Assembly: GCA_037974665.1 (NCBI GenBank)
Contig: CM075767.1
Span: 26,065,498-26,129,497 of the forward strand
DNA length: 64,000 nt
Direction: 5' to 3'
Source of the DNA: Ehretia macrophylla
Taxonomy: Eukaryota; Streptophyta; Magnoliopsida; Boraginales; Ehretiaceae
The notes under the pieces are model-generated. The model worked only from the letters and a program-made list of their open reading frames with translations, was not told the origin of the DNA and ran no database searches. A program made the translations under genes and the position numbers. Numbering within the stretch: position 1 is the stretch's first letter; each line of letters starts with the position of its first letter. Of the stretch, positions 43,049 through 55,388 are shown piece by piece.

Positions 43049-43495
43049 AGGCTCCGTTTGTTTGCTGTAAAATAATTTGCTTGTGAAAAATATTTTCATT
43101 GAAAAATATTTTATTAGAAAATAAAATATTTTCCTAGACTCCGTTTGTTTGCCGTAAAATAACTTGTTGGAGAAAAATATTTTTCTAGAAAATAGAATAT
43201 TAGAAAATATCTTCTGATATTTGGATGTATATTGATTTTTGTAAAATATTTTATTCTCCCAAAGGACATGAAAACATTTTTCAAAATTTTGTATTAGCCG
43301 CATTGTTGACTGAAAAAATATTTTGCAGTTGACCAATTTTCCGGTGTTACCAAATGCCAAAAAATTAAGCAAAAGCAGCCGTAATTATTGACTGAAAAAT
43401 ATTTTACAGTTGACTAATTTTTCGATGTTACCAAACACTGAAAAATCCAAAAAATATTTTCTTGAAAAATATTTCACGGCAAACAAACGGAGCCT
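43049..43495. mobile_element. Foldback MITE, family 1, copy 2
   Basis: The left end AGGCTCCGTTTGTTTGCTGT occurs twice (43049 and about 43139); the right end read inward is AGGCTCCGTTTGTTTGCCGT. The core is the reverse of the core at 230-345. The short ORF inside is a reading of the repeat. Confidence 0.75.
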
Positions 43496-43649
43496 TAGAC
43501 AAAAAATGAGATTTAGAAATAGCATTATTATGAGTGTTAAATGTTAAGGACCAAAGTATTGATTTAAAAATGTTCATGATCAAACTGTCAGATTAAGCAA
43601 TCTTTAAAGACTATTTAAGGTATTTACTCAACAAAAATTCTTCTAAGGC

Positions 43650-45035
43650 AACTTATAGGTTTTTGGGTCATGCCAGCTTATCTCCTCTCCCAAATGTATG
43701 TGCAATGTAACACTTTATACTAGAATGTATATTTTATAATACTTTAGCTATTTAACATATCTCTCTTGCACATTATATGCACCTAGATACATAAATGACG
43801 TCTACCATCCCTTTTGAATGTTAATAATTCATCATTTTTTAGCATTAAAAGTATTCTCCTTTTGACATATAAAGAATCATCAAAATCATATCAATCTTTT
43901 TATTGTACTACATCATTATCAACAACGTTCATGCATGGGTGAAAAATGAATGTCCGCCCGAGTTTAGTGATTCGATATCAAGTACCTGACTTGCAAAACA
44001 AGAGAAGAAATTGCAGGGATGGCGGCCCGTATTTTTCCTCAAGGGTGAGAGTGATTAGTATATCTGAGATCAACGATAGGTAGTCGAGAATAATTAATGT
44101 GTAAGAATTACCTCATAATGGTGAGTGGAGGGGCTATTTATACAACTTACAGTGCCGAACAGCAATTAATGCTTACTCCTGCCCGACACTGTTCACACCT
44201 GCTTGGACTCATTGTCCAAAGGTTAAAGCTATTATCCAACGGGTAAAGCTATTGTTTAATGGTTCGATTCTGGCATTGCCTTTATGTCACCTCAAAAGTG
44301 ACTGTCATGTTGAGTAAACAAAGTGAGTCGGGCACGGGGTCAACTGCACAATCCCAGCTTGGGAAAACTTTTTGGGCTCGGGTTTGCACCCCCATCATAT
44401 GATATTTATATGGATATGTAGTTGAGTAGTTAAAATCATTTTATTTACTCCAATGCATCGATCGCTATCTAAATATTCTATATTTTTCCCGATTTATCAA
44501 TTTCCAAACTCGCAAAAATATGAAATTTAATATTGTCATTATAAATATATAAGAATCTATAAGAAGGCCATGAAGATTTTCTAGGCATAAAGCCTATACC
44601 TGTACGTCCCCTGTACCTATATTTTATTACTCCTAAAATAGAAGGCTTAAAGATTTCACATGAACAAAGGCTGTCCTGGATTCCTTCGAAATCTACTCTT
44701 TTTAAGGGTTCGTGAAGAGCATTCGTGCAAAGAAGTCAACTTTGAGCATCTACCCACCTCCTGATCACTATAATATGTACATGATGGTAGTAATAGATGC
44801 TGGTCAAACGTTGAACTCTGGCATTGTATGTCATATAATGAAATCTGATGTAGCATCCACCTTATTGAGATTAATCATATTTGATTTCACTAATCTCTCT
44901 AAACATTGGGAGTTTCATATCAAATTCATCTTCCAATATCTTAAACTTGTCGTAGTACAATTAACTTCTTTCGTATTGCATATCATTTATTTTTTTCATC
45001 TCTCTAGTTGATACAATGCATTTAGCTACTTTATT
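43650..45035 (+). repeat. Duplicated block A
   Basis: Collinear with block B (47596-50130). Landmarks: TGTGCAATGTAACACTTTA (43700 and 47660), TATTTAACATATCTCTCT, ACTACATCATTATCAA, TAGAAGGCTTAAAGATTTCA (44639 and 49059), ACATTGGGAGTTT (44904 and 49566). Block A carries an LTR-like insertion at about 43935-44397 that B lacks. Confidence 0.75.
43935..44397 (-). repeat. Probable solo LTR inserted in block A
   Basis: Absent from block B, where GTTCATGCAT-like text runs straight into the following unit. Read on the minus strand it has TGATGGGGGTGCAAACCCGA at its start and a TATA-like TGTATAAATAGCCCC near 44145. The layout resembles the solo LTRs at 18033 and 34438. Its exact ends and target duplication are not settled. 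Confidence 0.5.
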
Positions 45036-45039
45036 GTCG

Positions 45040-46664
45040 ATCCTTATCCCATGGATTTATTGTGTCGACTTCTTTTGCCTTATTGTTCCGTTGACAAAAG
45101 TTATTCATCTTGTAAATTTAACGTGTTATCAAAAGAATAATATTTAGTGGTATGTTACAAGAAATTGTGAACTTGATTTTTATTGATTATATCTTAATAT
45201 ATATATATATATATATATTATACGATTTAGATCTTTTTTAAATATAAAAAAAAAAATCATGTGTAGTCTACACTCGATCATTCAAAATATTCTTGAGCTG
45301 CTAAGGGCCCACTAAATACTACATCACGTGCAATAAGCTCTTCCAATTATTACGCCTTACCTCTAAGAGCAAGTCCAACAAACTCTCTATTTTTTCTCCA
45401 TAATAGATAACAAAATTAATAACTCTCTATTTTTATAAAATTTTTATTTTAATTTTACTCCAACAACACTCTCTATCTTTTTTCTTTTCACCTTTCTTTT
45501 CCCACTTCCCCATTCATTTTCAGCCACCATAGTTGACTTTACTTGTCATTTCTCACTTTTCCTTACCTTTTCAACCACTGCTTTGTAGATAGCGAGCATG
45601 AAATCCTCGCTGAATGCAGTGAGCAAATGGCACCAACTGGCGAGCTATCTAATCTGGCGAGATCATTTGGCTAGTTTGTTGGAATATATTTTTTTAAGTT
45701 GACTCTCTACTTTGGCTAAAAAGTCAAAATAGAGAGCTTGTTGAACTTGCTCTAAGTGAACTATTTTCACTCTGAGCAACAGGGATGATTATAATTAAGG
45801 TTTAAATTCAAAATTGGTAGATATTTGTTCAATAAAAATTCAATAATAAAAATTGATGAGATATTCATTAGAATTTGATTTTTATAAAATGTAGTTGATG
45901 GGTAAATCGATAGATTTTAGTTGTAGACGGTAAAAAAAATCGAAACCAAAAACTCAATTGTTAATTTAATAAAGAAATATATATATATATATATATATAT
46001 AAACACACACACACTTAAAATAAAAGAAGACTAACTAATTGGTAATTAAAATGATAAATATTTGAACTAAACTCAATTAGAAGAGATGGGCTAAGCCCAT
46101 TAGACCAATACTTATACTCTTAAGAATTGTCCATAATTATTTTTTCATAACTTCTTGATTGGATATTCTTTTTATTTTTGGTTTCTTTACATTTAAATTA
46201 ATTTCTCTTATATTTTTTTTTAGGTTTTTTTATTTGAACTAATTTTTTTTAGTTAAATGGTTATGGTTACGGTTAACCACAGTATTTTGTATCCTTAACA
46301 GTTACAATTATAGTTAGTGATTTTTAAAGCCGTTAAATTTCAGTTACAGTTATAATAATAAGTTTAGTAAACAGTTTTGGTTATAATTTTTTTTATTTTT
46401 TAGAGTTATTCGAACCGCTGTCATCCTTAATGAGCAAACTAACAAACATAAAAGAGAATTATTTCTTTGACCCTTGTTATTACTAGACTACCTAACATTG
46501 TCATCCACCACCCTCAAGATTGAGTAACCAACGTGAAATGTGCTATTTGTTAATCTTCCTCCACCCTAAAGATCGAGTAACCCAAATGAAACATTTTCCC
46601 TATTCTGCCTTCGTAGTTCTCGTTTCAATATTTTCGATTACCACCAAGATATACATTGACGCCA
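45040..46664 (+). repeat. Degenerate unit P3 and following sequence
   Basis: Landmarks CCATGGATTTATTGTGTCGA (about 45048), AAATACTACATCACGTGCAA (about 45313) and GACTACCTAACATTGTCATC (about 46488) follow P1/P2 order. Between them lie a Tourist-like MITE and a segment (45960-46420) that recurs at 46950-47470. Confidence 0.5.
45367..45752. mobile_element. Tourist-like MITE (TAA target)
   Basis: TAA at 45364-45366 and 45753-45755. The left end is GAGCAAGTCCAACAAACTCT; the right end read inward is GAGCAAGTTCAACAAGCTCT. Sequence GAGCAxxTCCAA is typical of Tourist-type (PIF/Harbinger) MITE ends. Confidence 0.85.
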
Positions 46665-46958
46665 ACTCTGCCCAAATTCACATTCATGTATTTTCCTGCC
46701 ACACCATCTACTCATCGATAGGAATGGCAATGGATATCCACTTTATCTGAAACTGACGGATAACTGCCTTATAAAAATCCGATAACAAAAATCTAACATA
46801 TATATATATATACTCTGCCCAAATTCACATTCATGTATTTTCCTGCCACACCATCTACTCATCGATAGGAATGGCAATGGGTATCCACTTTATCTGAAAC
46901 TGACGGATAACTGCCTTATAAAAATCCGATAACAAAAATCTAACATATATATATATAT
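46665..46958 (+). repeat. 147-bp tandem duplication
   Basis: Two copies, 46665-46811 and 46812-46958, starting ACTCTGCCCAAATTCACATT. By eye they differ at one base (ATGGATATCC versus ATGGGTATCC) and in the length of the (TA)n tail, so the duplication is recent. Confidence 0.85.
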
Positions 46959-47595
46959 ATATATATACACATAAAATAATAGAAAACTAACTAAAATTGG
47001 TAATTAAAATGATAAAAATTTAACTAAACTCAATTAAAAAAAAGTGAACTAAACTAAATTAAAAGAGATTGACTAAGCTTATTAGACCAATACTTATACT
47101 CTTAAGAATTGTCATATTTACTTGCCGAAATGAAAGAAGAGACATTTTTAGCTCGGCGCTTTGGAATGAATTTTTTTTTTTGCATAACTTCTTGATTTTG
47201 ATTTTTGCTCATAAAATTATTATGTAATTTATTTCAAGTTTTATAATTGGATTGAATTCTTTTATTTTTGGTTTCTTTACATTTAAACTAATTTTTCTTA
47301 TATTTTTTTAGATTTTTTTTATTTAAACTAATTATTTTTTAGTTAAATGATTACGGTTACGATTAACTACAATTTTTTGAATCCTTAACGGTTACGGTTA
47401 TAATTATTGGTTTGTTAAACAATTTTGGTTACGATTTTATTATTTTTCGCAGTTAGTCGAACCGCTGTCATTCTTACTCATCGAGGCTTGGGACTTGCCT
47501 CAATGGCTAGATATAAGTTATGTAAATTTAATATATGATGGTTGTTATAATTTTTATTATTTCAATTTTCAAAAGTTCTACTAATAAATAAAAAT
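46959..47595 (+). repeat. Second copy of the 45960-46420 segment
   Basis: Shared phrases: AATTGGTAATTAAAATGATAAA, TTAGACCAATACTTATACTC, GGTTTCTTTACATTTAAA and CGAACCGCTGTCATxCTTA. The segment ends near 47475. Confidence 0.6.
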
Positions 47596-47791
47596 TACTA
47601 TAAGCAACCTTTGGTTTTCTAGGTCATTAACACTTTATCACCTCTCGCAAATATATGTGCAATGTAACACTTTACACCATAATGTATATTGTCTAATACT
47701 TAACCCCCTTCATACGTTTAACATTAGCTATTTAACATATCTCTCTGCACGTTATATGCACCCAGAGACCTGAAAGACCTCTACTCCCCCT

Positions 47792-47924
47792 CAGTGGTGG
47801 ATGTGTCACTTGGTCAATGGGGGTGCAACTTTCACGAACCAATAAAAATGTTAAAAATCATATATATTTTTAATTAAAAAAATGAATTAGTCTCCATTGA
47901 AATAAAATCCTCGATCCACCCCTG
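47792..47924. mobile_element. hAT-like MITE
   Basis: The left end is CAGTGGTGGATGTGTCACTT; the right end read inward is CAGGGGTGGATCGAGGATTT. Flanking 8-mers CTCCCCCT and CTCTCCTT match at 6 of 8. Block A has the uninterrupted site near 43806. Confidence 0.65.
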
Positions 47925-49279
47925 CTCTCCTTTTTGAACATAAAAATTTATCATTTTTGAACATTAATAGTATGCTGCTTTTGAGCATATAAAGACATCA
48001 AAATGGTATAAATATTTTATTGTACTACATCATTATCAATACTGCTCATGCATGTGTATTTTTTCGTTATTCTAAAAATATGGTACGTATACACACCTAC
48101 ACTTTAGTAGTTAAAATTATCTTATTATTCAATTTTTCCAAAAAAATATTGAATGTACGACCAAGCATATGCGTTATTTATATCAAGGAATTGCCTCTAT
48201 CTAGATTCATACAACCAAAAACCAAAATTAAGTCTTATATATTGTTGAAAAATGTCTCCACCGTCTACTACGTTTTGTTCCATTCCTTTTTTTTTTCCTC
48301 TTAATTCGGAATTGGGGTGATGACTTCCCTCCTATGTTGATTGCCTCGTACTAACTTTGTTATTTGATTTAAAAAGAAAAGAGAATACTTATCTGCATTC
48401 TTAAAAAAAAAAAAAAAATACTTATGTACATATATTTTAACAAAGAAAAATTATATAACTATTTTCATTTATAAACACTAGGGAGTAAGATTTACTCTAC
48501 ATACACATTAAGAGAAGAAAAGCATAATACACCGATATATGAGTTTTGTGTGTGCATGCAGAATTTGTCTCTCTCTTGCATCTATCTATGTCCATTAAAA
48601 GATTTTATTTGTATCTTTTCATTTTTTTTCCCCATTTCCATGAAGATATACCGTTTTCTCAAAAAAAAAAAAAAAAAAAAGCTTGACAAGAAAAAAAAAA
48701 AGGAAAGAAAAAGAGAATCTTGAAGCTATATTTTACTAGAACACATTTAAAAAGAAGAATCATGCACGTATTTTGCACGCCCATACATGCATCTTAGTTA
48801 AGAATACACTTTAAGAACATAATTTTCTATATTTTTCCTCATATATCAATTTCCAACTTGCAAAGCTAGGAATTAAATATTGTCATTATAAATATAAGAA
48901 TCTAAAGAAGAAGAAGGATCAACTGGAAAGGTCCAACTATTCTTTTTTTAACTCGTGCTTTCACGATCTACAAAGTCCTATTATTTTAGAAGGCATGAAT
49001 ATTTTCCATGCACAAAGCCTATGCTCGTCTCCTGTGCCTATATTTTGTTACTCTTGAAATAGAAGGCTTAAAGATTTCAGATGAACAAAGGCTAAGCTAG
49101 ATTCCTTCGAAACCTCTTCTTTTAAAGGTTCATGTGGAGCATTTGTGCAAAAACTCAACTTTGAACATCTACCCTACCTCCCACTATGATATGTACATGA
49201 TGATGGTGGTATTAGATGCTGGTCAAACGTCCTAATTTGGCATTGTATTTGTATGTCATGCGATGAAATTTGATGTAAC

Positions 49280-49508
49280 CATGGGCAGACCTATATATGA
49301 GTTAGTCGGGTTGCAGTTCTTATTGATTAAAAGAGTAGAATCATAAAAAATTGAATTAAAATTTTTTTAAAAAAAAAAATTATATATATTTAAAATACTT
49401 TTAGACTAAAAAATTAATTTAGTCTTTATTGAAAAAAAATATTCATATATAAGCGTTAAATTGTATAATTTTAACCTCTACTTAACAAAAATTTTAAATC
49501 TGTCCATG
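49280..49508. mobile_element. hAT-like MITE with perfect 8-bp duplication
   Basis: GATGTAAC at 49272-49279 and 49509-49516. The left end is CATGGGCAGACC; the right end read inward is CATGGACAGATT. Block A has the single-copy target (CTGATGTAGCATCC) near 44846, so the insertion happened after the A/B duplication. Confidence 0.85.
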
Positions 49509-49663
49509 GATGTAACATCAACCGTATTGAGATTAATCATATTTGATTTCAGTAATATCTCTAAACATTGGGAGTTTTTCGTCAAATTCATCATTCAATA
49601 TCCTCAACTTAGGGCAAACAAAACCTCTTTCATATTACGTCTTCTTTTTTTTTTTTTTGCCGT

Positions 49664-50085
49664 GAAAAAAGAACATATTTAGTTCCTATTATTTCTAAAA
49701 AGTTTTAATTTCGTTCTTATTATTTAAAAAATTTCAATTTTGTCCCTATTATTTCCTCAAAAGTTTCAATTTTGTCTCTATTGTTTAAAATTTCTCAATT
49801 TCATCCATATTATTTTTCTAAAATTTTAAATTCGTCTCTATTATTCAAGGACTAAATTAAAATTTTTAAAAAACAATAGGGACGAATTTGAATTTTTTTC
49901 GAAAATAATGGGGACTAATTGACTAATTTAAAAAATAGGGACAAATTTAAAACTTTAGAAAAATAATATAGATGAAATTGAAAATTTTTAAAAATAGAAG
50001 GGACAAAATTAAAACTTTTTAAAAAATAATATGAATGAAATTGAAACATTTGAAAAATAATAGGGATTAAATGTAATATTTTCCC
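49664..50085. mobile_element. Mutator-like foldback element
   Basis: The two arms pair along almost the full length. Each carries four to five iterations of a phrase like TTTCAATTTTGTCCCTATTA. Flanks TTTTGCCGT (49655-49663) and TTTTTCCGT (50086-50094) match at 8 of 9. Block A shows no such insertion at the matching place (about 44985). Confidence 0.8.
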
Positions 50086-50130
50086 TTTTTCCGTTTAATT
50101 CTCAAATCGATATAATGCGATTTGCAATTT

Positions 50131-51314
50131 TCGTGAAATGACATACTTATTCTGTTACATAATGGCGATCCATGAAAAGTTAAGGACCTCGAAATGTTTA
50201 GCATAAGCAATATACACACAAAAAGAAAATATAAAGTAGAAGCTTTTAACATATACCTCAATAGTTCATCAACAATGAAGGCTGTGGAAGTCCCTAATTC
50301 CATAATTGATTTTAATTTCAAAGTATATATGTCACGCTCTCAAATTTGGCAGGGCCAAAGTCAGGGACGTGATGTCGCGAGCCTAAGAATATTACTCCTC
50401 CTAAACCCGCAAAGCGCTAATACCGTAATATAAAAACTAATTTCCACAAAATCATTTATCAGAGCTACTAGAACCGTAATGAATCCATAAAATACTTTCA
50501 ATCATTCAATACAAGTTCACTAAATATACTAGAGCTAAAATCTTTCGTAACACTGATAATAATAATAAGAATCTCTAAAAATACCATGCGATTGCAATAT
50601 TTGACTTCACAAGGTAACCTCTAACTCGTATAGCTCTAACTGCTCAATAACCTTAGTCTTTGCACAAATGCAATAAAGTAATATAATAAGTGAAATAATA
50701 CTCAATAAGAAGGACTCCCGAGAAGAAATCAAGGGTAGTATAACTTGCACAATGAAACAAAACACCACTAGAAGCAAAATCATATAGAAAATGTCAGAGA
50801 TTCTATAGTCAACAAAATATCAATGAGGCTAATAGGAGTCCGATCAAATGAGAGAGACAATTAGATTACATATGTCATATGACAGGAATAGAATCGATGT
50901 ATAATTGTACATCTATGAAAATAACAATATAAATAACCATTGCGCAATATATTTGACCACTGATACTATATATCAGGTTAACAATACAATGCGATAACCA
51001 TTAATTCGATAAAGAATAGCTATTTCTCATGCCATGGTAGTAACAATAACATTGGTGCCTAGAGGTTGTGACGGCTATATATTTCATCCTGTTGTTTGGG
51101 TGTCACAGTTGACGATAAACAATGACGAAGTACATCAATGCATACTAATACCAATCAGAATAAAGCTCACGTGAAGCTACAAGTGGTTACGAATGAAGAG
51201 AAGCCAGGTAAGGGTCAATAATTAATCGTTAAGGAGGCCAATAAGTTGAGGAGTTAAAAGCGATAGTAGAACAATGAAAGAAGCGACGATCACTGGATAA
51301 ATACTTTCACAATA
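50131..51314. other. LTR-like start at 50330 and unassigned sequence
   Basis: TGTCACGCTCTCAAATTTGG at 50330 resembles the start of a class of plant LTRs beginning TGTCACGC. No matching second copy or internal domain was found. The rest to the next element holds no recognised gene; ORFs at 50067-50433 have no family. Confidence 0.3.
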
Positions 51315-51322
51315 GATGAACG

Positions 51323-51897
51323 CAGAGCCGGCCCAAGCTATGGACAGCTTGGGTCGGTGCCCAAGACCCCCTTAGATTGAGGGCCCCAAGTTAAAAAAAA
51401 AAATACTAACTTAGTAAAAAAATACTAAACGGCTAGTACTTAATCGATTTTTGAACTATTGAAGGTCAGTACTTAAATGATTTTTGTTTATTGTTATATT
51501 AATTTTGCATATAATATAAGAAAGTAGGGTTGACCTAAGAAAGAAAGAATATAGGTATACATTTAACTCTTCTTTTTGTTTTTTTATGTGATAAATTTTA
51601 ACATTGTTTACATACTTATATATATATATCTTAACTTGAAATAATTAATTTTTTTACTTATATTCATTTTTTAATTAATTTTTCTTATATGCAATAGACT
51701 TAATAAATCTTAATTATTAAGACCCAATAAAGAAGAAATACTTAATAAAGGGAAAGAACATTGAAAAAATGTCATTTTATTTGTAGTGATTATTTTAGTA
51801 GAAAATTTAAAGTTTTTTTTATTAAGAAAAAACCTAATTATTAAGGCCCCTATTTAGATGATCGTCCAAGGTCCCCAAATTGTTTGAGACGGCCCTG
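51323..51897. mobile_element. hAT element (non-autonomous) with perfect 8-bp duplication
   Basis: GATGAACG at 51315-51322 and at 51898-51905. The left end is CAGAGCCGGCCCAAGC; the right end read inward is CAGGGCCGTCTCAAAC. The 575-bp interior is A/T-rich with no ORF, so it depended on a transposase in trans. Confidence 0.92.
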
Positions 51898-51905
51898 GAT
51901 GAACG

Positions 51906-52657
51906 AGGTTAATGCGAATATCAAGGGACAATAACGAAGCCAACAGAAGCTCAATACAAATAATTAAAGATTTAGAAAAGAAAGAACAGTAGACTAGGGG
52001 AAGTCCAACTTATCTCGATCGAGTCTTAAAAGTAATTCAACCTTTTGACTAAGATGGCAGACTCAAGAATGGTTCACAGCTGCACAATAATAAATTATAC
52101 TAAAACATTGAACTTAAGAAGATAAATTAAAAGTTCTAAAATACTAACCTTTCTTATATTTTACAATCCTTTCATTAACTCCATATACACGTATGTTACT
52201 CAACTAAGCCTAAATACATCACACACCACTATATACATACCTTTTACCATTCCTAAACACATGTACATGCATAGTCAACATTACACCATTTCCTAATTAC
52301 CAACTATCATTAATATAATTCTAGCAGTTCCTATTTGCACAATTTAACACAAGTATATACATTTTTTCAGTTCTAACTATGTATACACATACACATGGTC
52401 AGAAACATAGACAGAGAAAAACTAGCACCACTTTAACAACCTTTAACTACCCAATTAATTTGACATGTAACAAGTATATTAATCACTTATTCCTTGGTCC
52501 AATCATTATATGTGTCTATTCCTACACATGTTATTATATATACACATATACATAGGCATAAGATTCATTTCCAATTAACAAGAAGCAGAACATGGTTATA
52601 AACTAAGCATCTTATGCAATAACTTCTCTTATTCTACTTTACCTACTTGTATTCTTC
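51906..52657. other. Intergenic DNA, nothing recognised
   Basis: Continuation of the sequence interrupted by the hAT element. Rich in ACATACACAT-type text; no gene or paired repeat was recognised. Confidence 0.45.
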
Positions 52658-52660
52658 TTA

Positions 52661-52961
52661 GGTAGCGATTGGTATACTGGAATGAATTTGGATAAGAATG
52701 GAATGGACCAAGGAATGAAATGAAACTGAAAATAGAATGAACTTGAGAATGCGAATGACATGTTTTGTATGTTCTAGAAATAAATAGTAGTAATGGAAAT
52801 GCCAAGTATAATATGATAGAATTGTCATTTTATTATTATAGTATTAAAAATAAAAATAAACATGAATATAACCTTAAACAGTATAAACATAATAAATTGC
52901 AATGATAATAATAATAATAACGACGACAATACACAATAATAATATTAATAATAACAATAAT

Positions 52962-53003
<42 letters not shown>

Positions 53004-53169
53004 TATTATTATTATTATTGTTATAATATTTGGTATTATTATTATTGTTTTTATTTTTATCATTATTATTTTACTTCTTTATTATTATTATTATTATATT
53101 ATCTTTATTATTAATGTTATTATTATTATTATAATTATTACTAATAATAATAATCATCATTTCAATCAA

Positions 53170-53201
<32 letters not shown>

Positions 53202-53269
53202 CTTATTATCTTTATTATTATAATTATTACTAATAATAATAATAATCATCATTTTAATCAATAGTTTTA

Positions 53270-53310
<41 letters not shown>

Positions 53311-53398
53311 TTAATCAATATTATTATTTTTATTTTTATTTTTAAAATAATAATTAGTATTTTATAATAATAATAATAATTATATTTTTTAATTATTA

Positions 53399-53441
<43 letters not shown>

Positions 53442-53654
53442 GTTATTATTATTGAAATATGAGGATAGGATAGTCAAGTTCATTCACAAATACATGAGAA
53501 TGACCTATTCCCATGTGTTTGCTTTGGAATGACTATTCTCATATACGAGGAAATGGGATTACCTTGGTAATTGGATTCCCAAGTCCATTCTTCCATACCA
53601 AGCATGAGAATAAAAAAGAGTTAGGAATATCATTCCAATATAACAATCGTTACC
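52661..53654. mobile_element. Tourist-like element loaded with trinucleotide arrays
   Basis: TTA at 52658-52660 and 53655-53657. The left end is GGTAGCGATTGGTATACTGG; the right end read inward is GGTAACGATTGTTATATTGG. Between the ends lie (AAC)n at 52963-53000, several (ATT)n/(TTA)n arrays (53000-53450) and A/T-rich links. The asparagine- and isoleucine-rich ORFs on both strands come from these arrays and are not genes. The 3-bp TTA target suggests PIF/Harbinger derivation. Confidence 0.75.
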
Positions 53655-53657
53655 TTA

Positions 53658-54943
53658 TTTCTACTTTATGACGAACCCACTTTACATATCAGATCTTTCC
53701 TCCCTACAACTCATAATTTCCATATTAATCTTACATATATACAGGTAGCTACCTAGCATAAAAGCACCCAAAGCCATAATATGTAAAGCCTATACCATTC
53801 TTAAGTACCTGTACATGCATATTCCACATGACCCAATATCTTTGTCATACAAATCACTAGACTATAAAATTCTAACATATGTAAGCAAATGCATAAATGC
53901 ACCTTACATACATAAAGCCAATATACATAATCAAAGGCAATTACTCACACACACGACCAAGATATACACACAATTTCACCATAGATGCCATCATCACCTT
54001 TAACTCATGAAATTCCATAACCCACATGATATTCCACAAATATATAAGTCAAATACTTCATAACCCACATCACTAACATAATACATACAATTTTATACAT
54101 ACTACATATACAATAAACACACACACACACGAACTAAACACACACACAAACACTCAGATTAAACACACACACACACAGATCAAAGACATACACACACCTA
54201 CTTCATACCCTTTTCATAATTACGTTAATTTACACATAGAAATATATGTATATGTACATAAAACACGAAAAAGTCACAATCCAACTAAATCCACTTACCC
54301 TCTATGATTTCCACAGTTTAAAAGGCTTCAATTCTTACACATTGGAGGTTGTTTTATTTAAATTGCAGCCGGGTTCCATTTTTGGGTGGGGAGAATCATT
54401 GGCAGAGAGAGAGAGAGAGAGAGAAGAAAAGTAAAGCTTGTTTTTATTTTGTTTAGTCAAGTTTTAAGCTTATCTAGTGTAGGATATTTTTACTATATTA
54501 GTCTAATTATAATTTGACCCCAAATGTTTTCCCCACTTATTAAAGAAGCCCCAACAAAATATAAAATAACAATAAGTGGGTGGCAAGTACAAAATGATGT
54601 GTCGTTCAATTGGGGGGCATTATAATATGCCATTGTGTTTATTGCTTGTAGGATCATTACTAAGAGAGGTAAGTAATTAGACTTGAATTTCTCAATGTAC
54701 AGAAGAAAAAAATTGAAATGGTTAGTGAGATCATGGATGAGTTTGTGATTCTTTATTAAAAAATAAGCTTCGAATTTCTCGTTGCACATAAAAGTCATAA
54801 TTGTTCAAGAGTGGAAAAAATACATAAAAGTCCTAAATTAGATTAACTATAAACGTTCTGATGGAATTTTATTTAAGTTAAAGGGTAAAAAAGGATGAAA
54901 TTATCTTGTTCAACTTTTAAGAATTTTAAAGAAATTGAATATA
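53658..54943. other. Intergenic DNA with CA and AG microsatellites
   Basis: (CA)n tracts at 54117-54195 and (AG)n at 54403-54424. The minus-strand ORF 54493-54798 matches no family known to me and has no supporting signals. Confidence 0.4.
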
Positions 54944-55190
54944 GGTAAATATCATCATAGTCTCCTATGATTAGCTGAAAGTATACAACACCCCCCTATG
55001 GTTTTAAAAGTGCACCGAAACCCTTTGTGGTTAAAGTAGCACATGTACCCCCTCTGTCATTTTTCCGTCAAGTTTCTTAATAGAAATTACTAAAAGACGC
55101 AAATACCCTCAATTATTTTTCTTTTCTCTTTTTTCGCCTTTTTCCTTTTGTTTATATATTTATATATCCAGAAAAACAAAAACAAATATA

Positions 55191-55242
<52 letters not shown>

Positions 55243-55341
55243 TTATAGTATTATATACTATATATTATTTTTCTTTATAATATTATTTTTTTTTCTTTGT
55301 TCTTTTATTTTTCTGGATATATATACAGAAAAACAAAAAAA

Positions 55342-55388
<47 letters not shown>

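Larger units (their letters stand above)
47596..50130 (+). repeat. Duplicated block B
   Basis: Collinear with block A (43650-45035). Carries three insertions that A lacks: 47792-47924, 49280-49508 and 49664-50085. The ORF at 48020-48304 and others are not conserved in block A and are not called as genes. Confidence 0.75.

Noticed and set aside
52836..53483. Asparagine- and isoleucine-rich ORFs
   Set aside because: Direct translations of (AAC)n and (ATT)n microsatellites.
54493..54798. 101-codon minus-strand ORF
   Set aside because: No family, no splice or promoter signal; composition does not stand out from the A/T-rich background.
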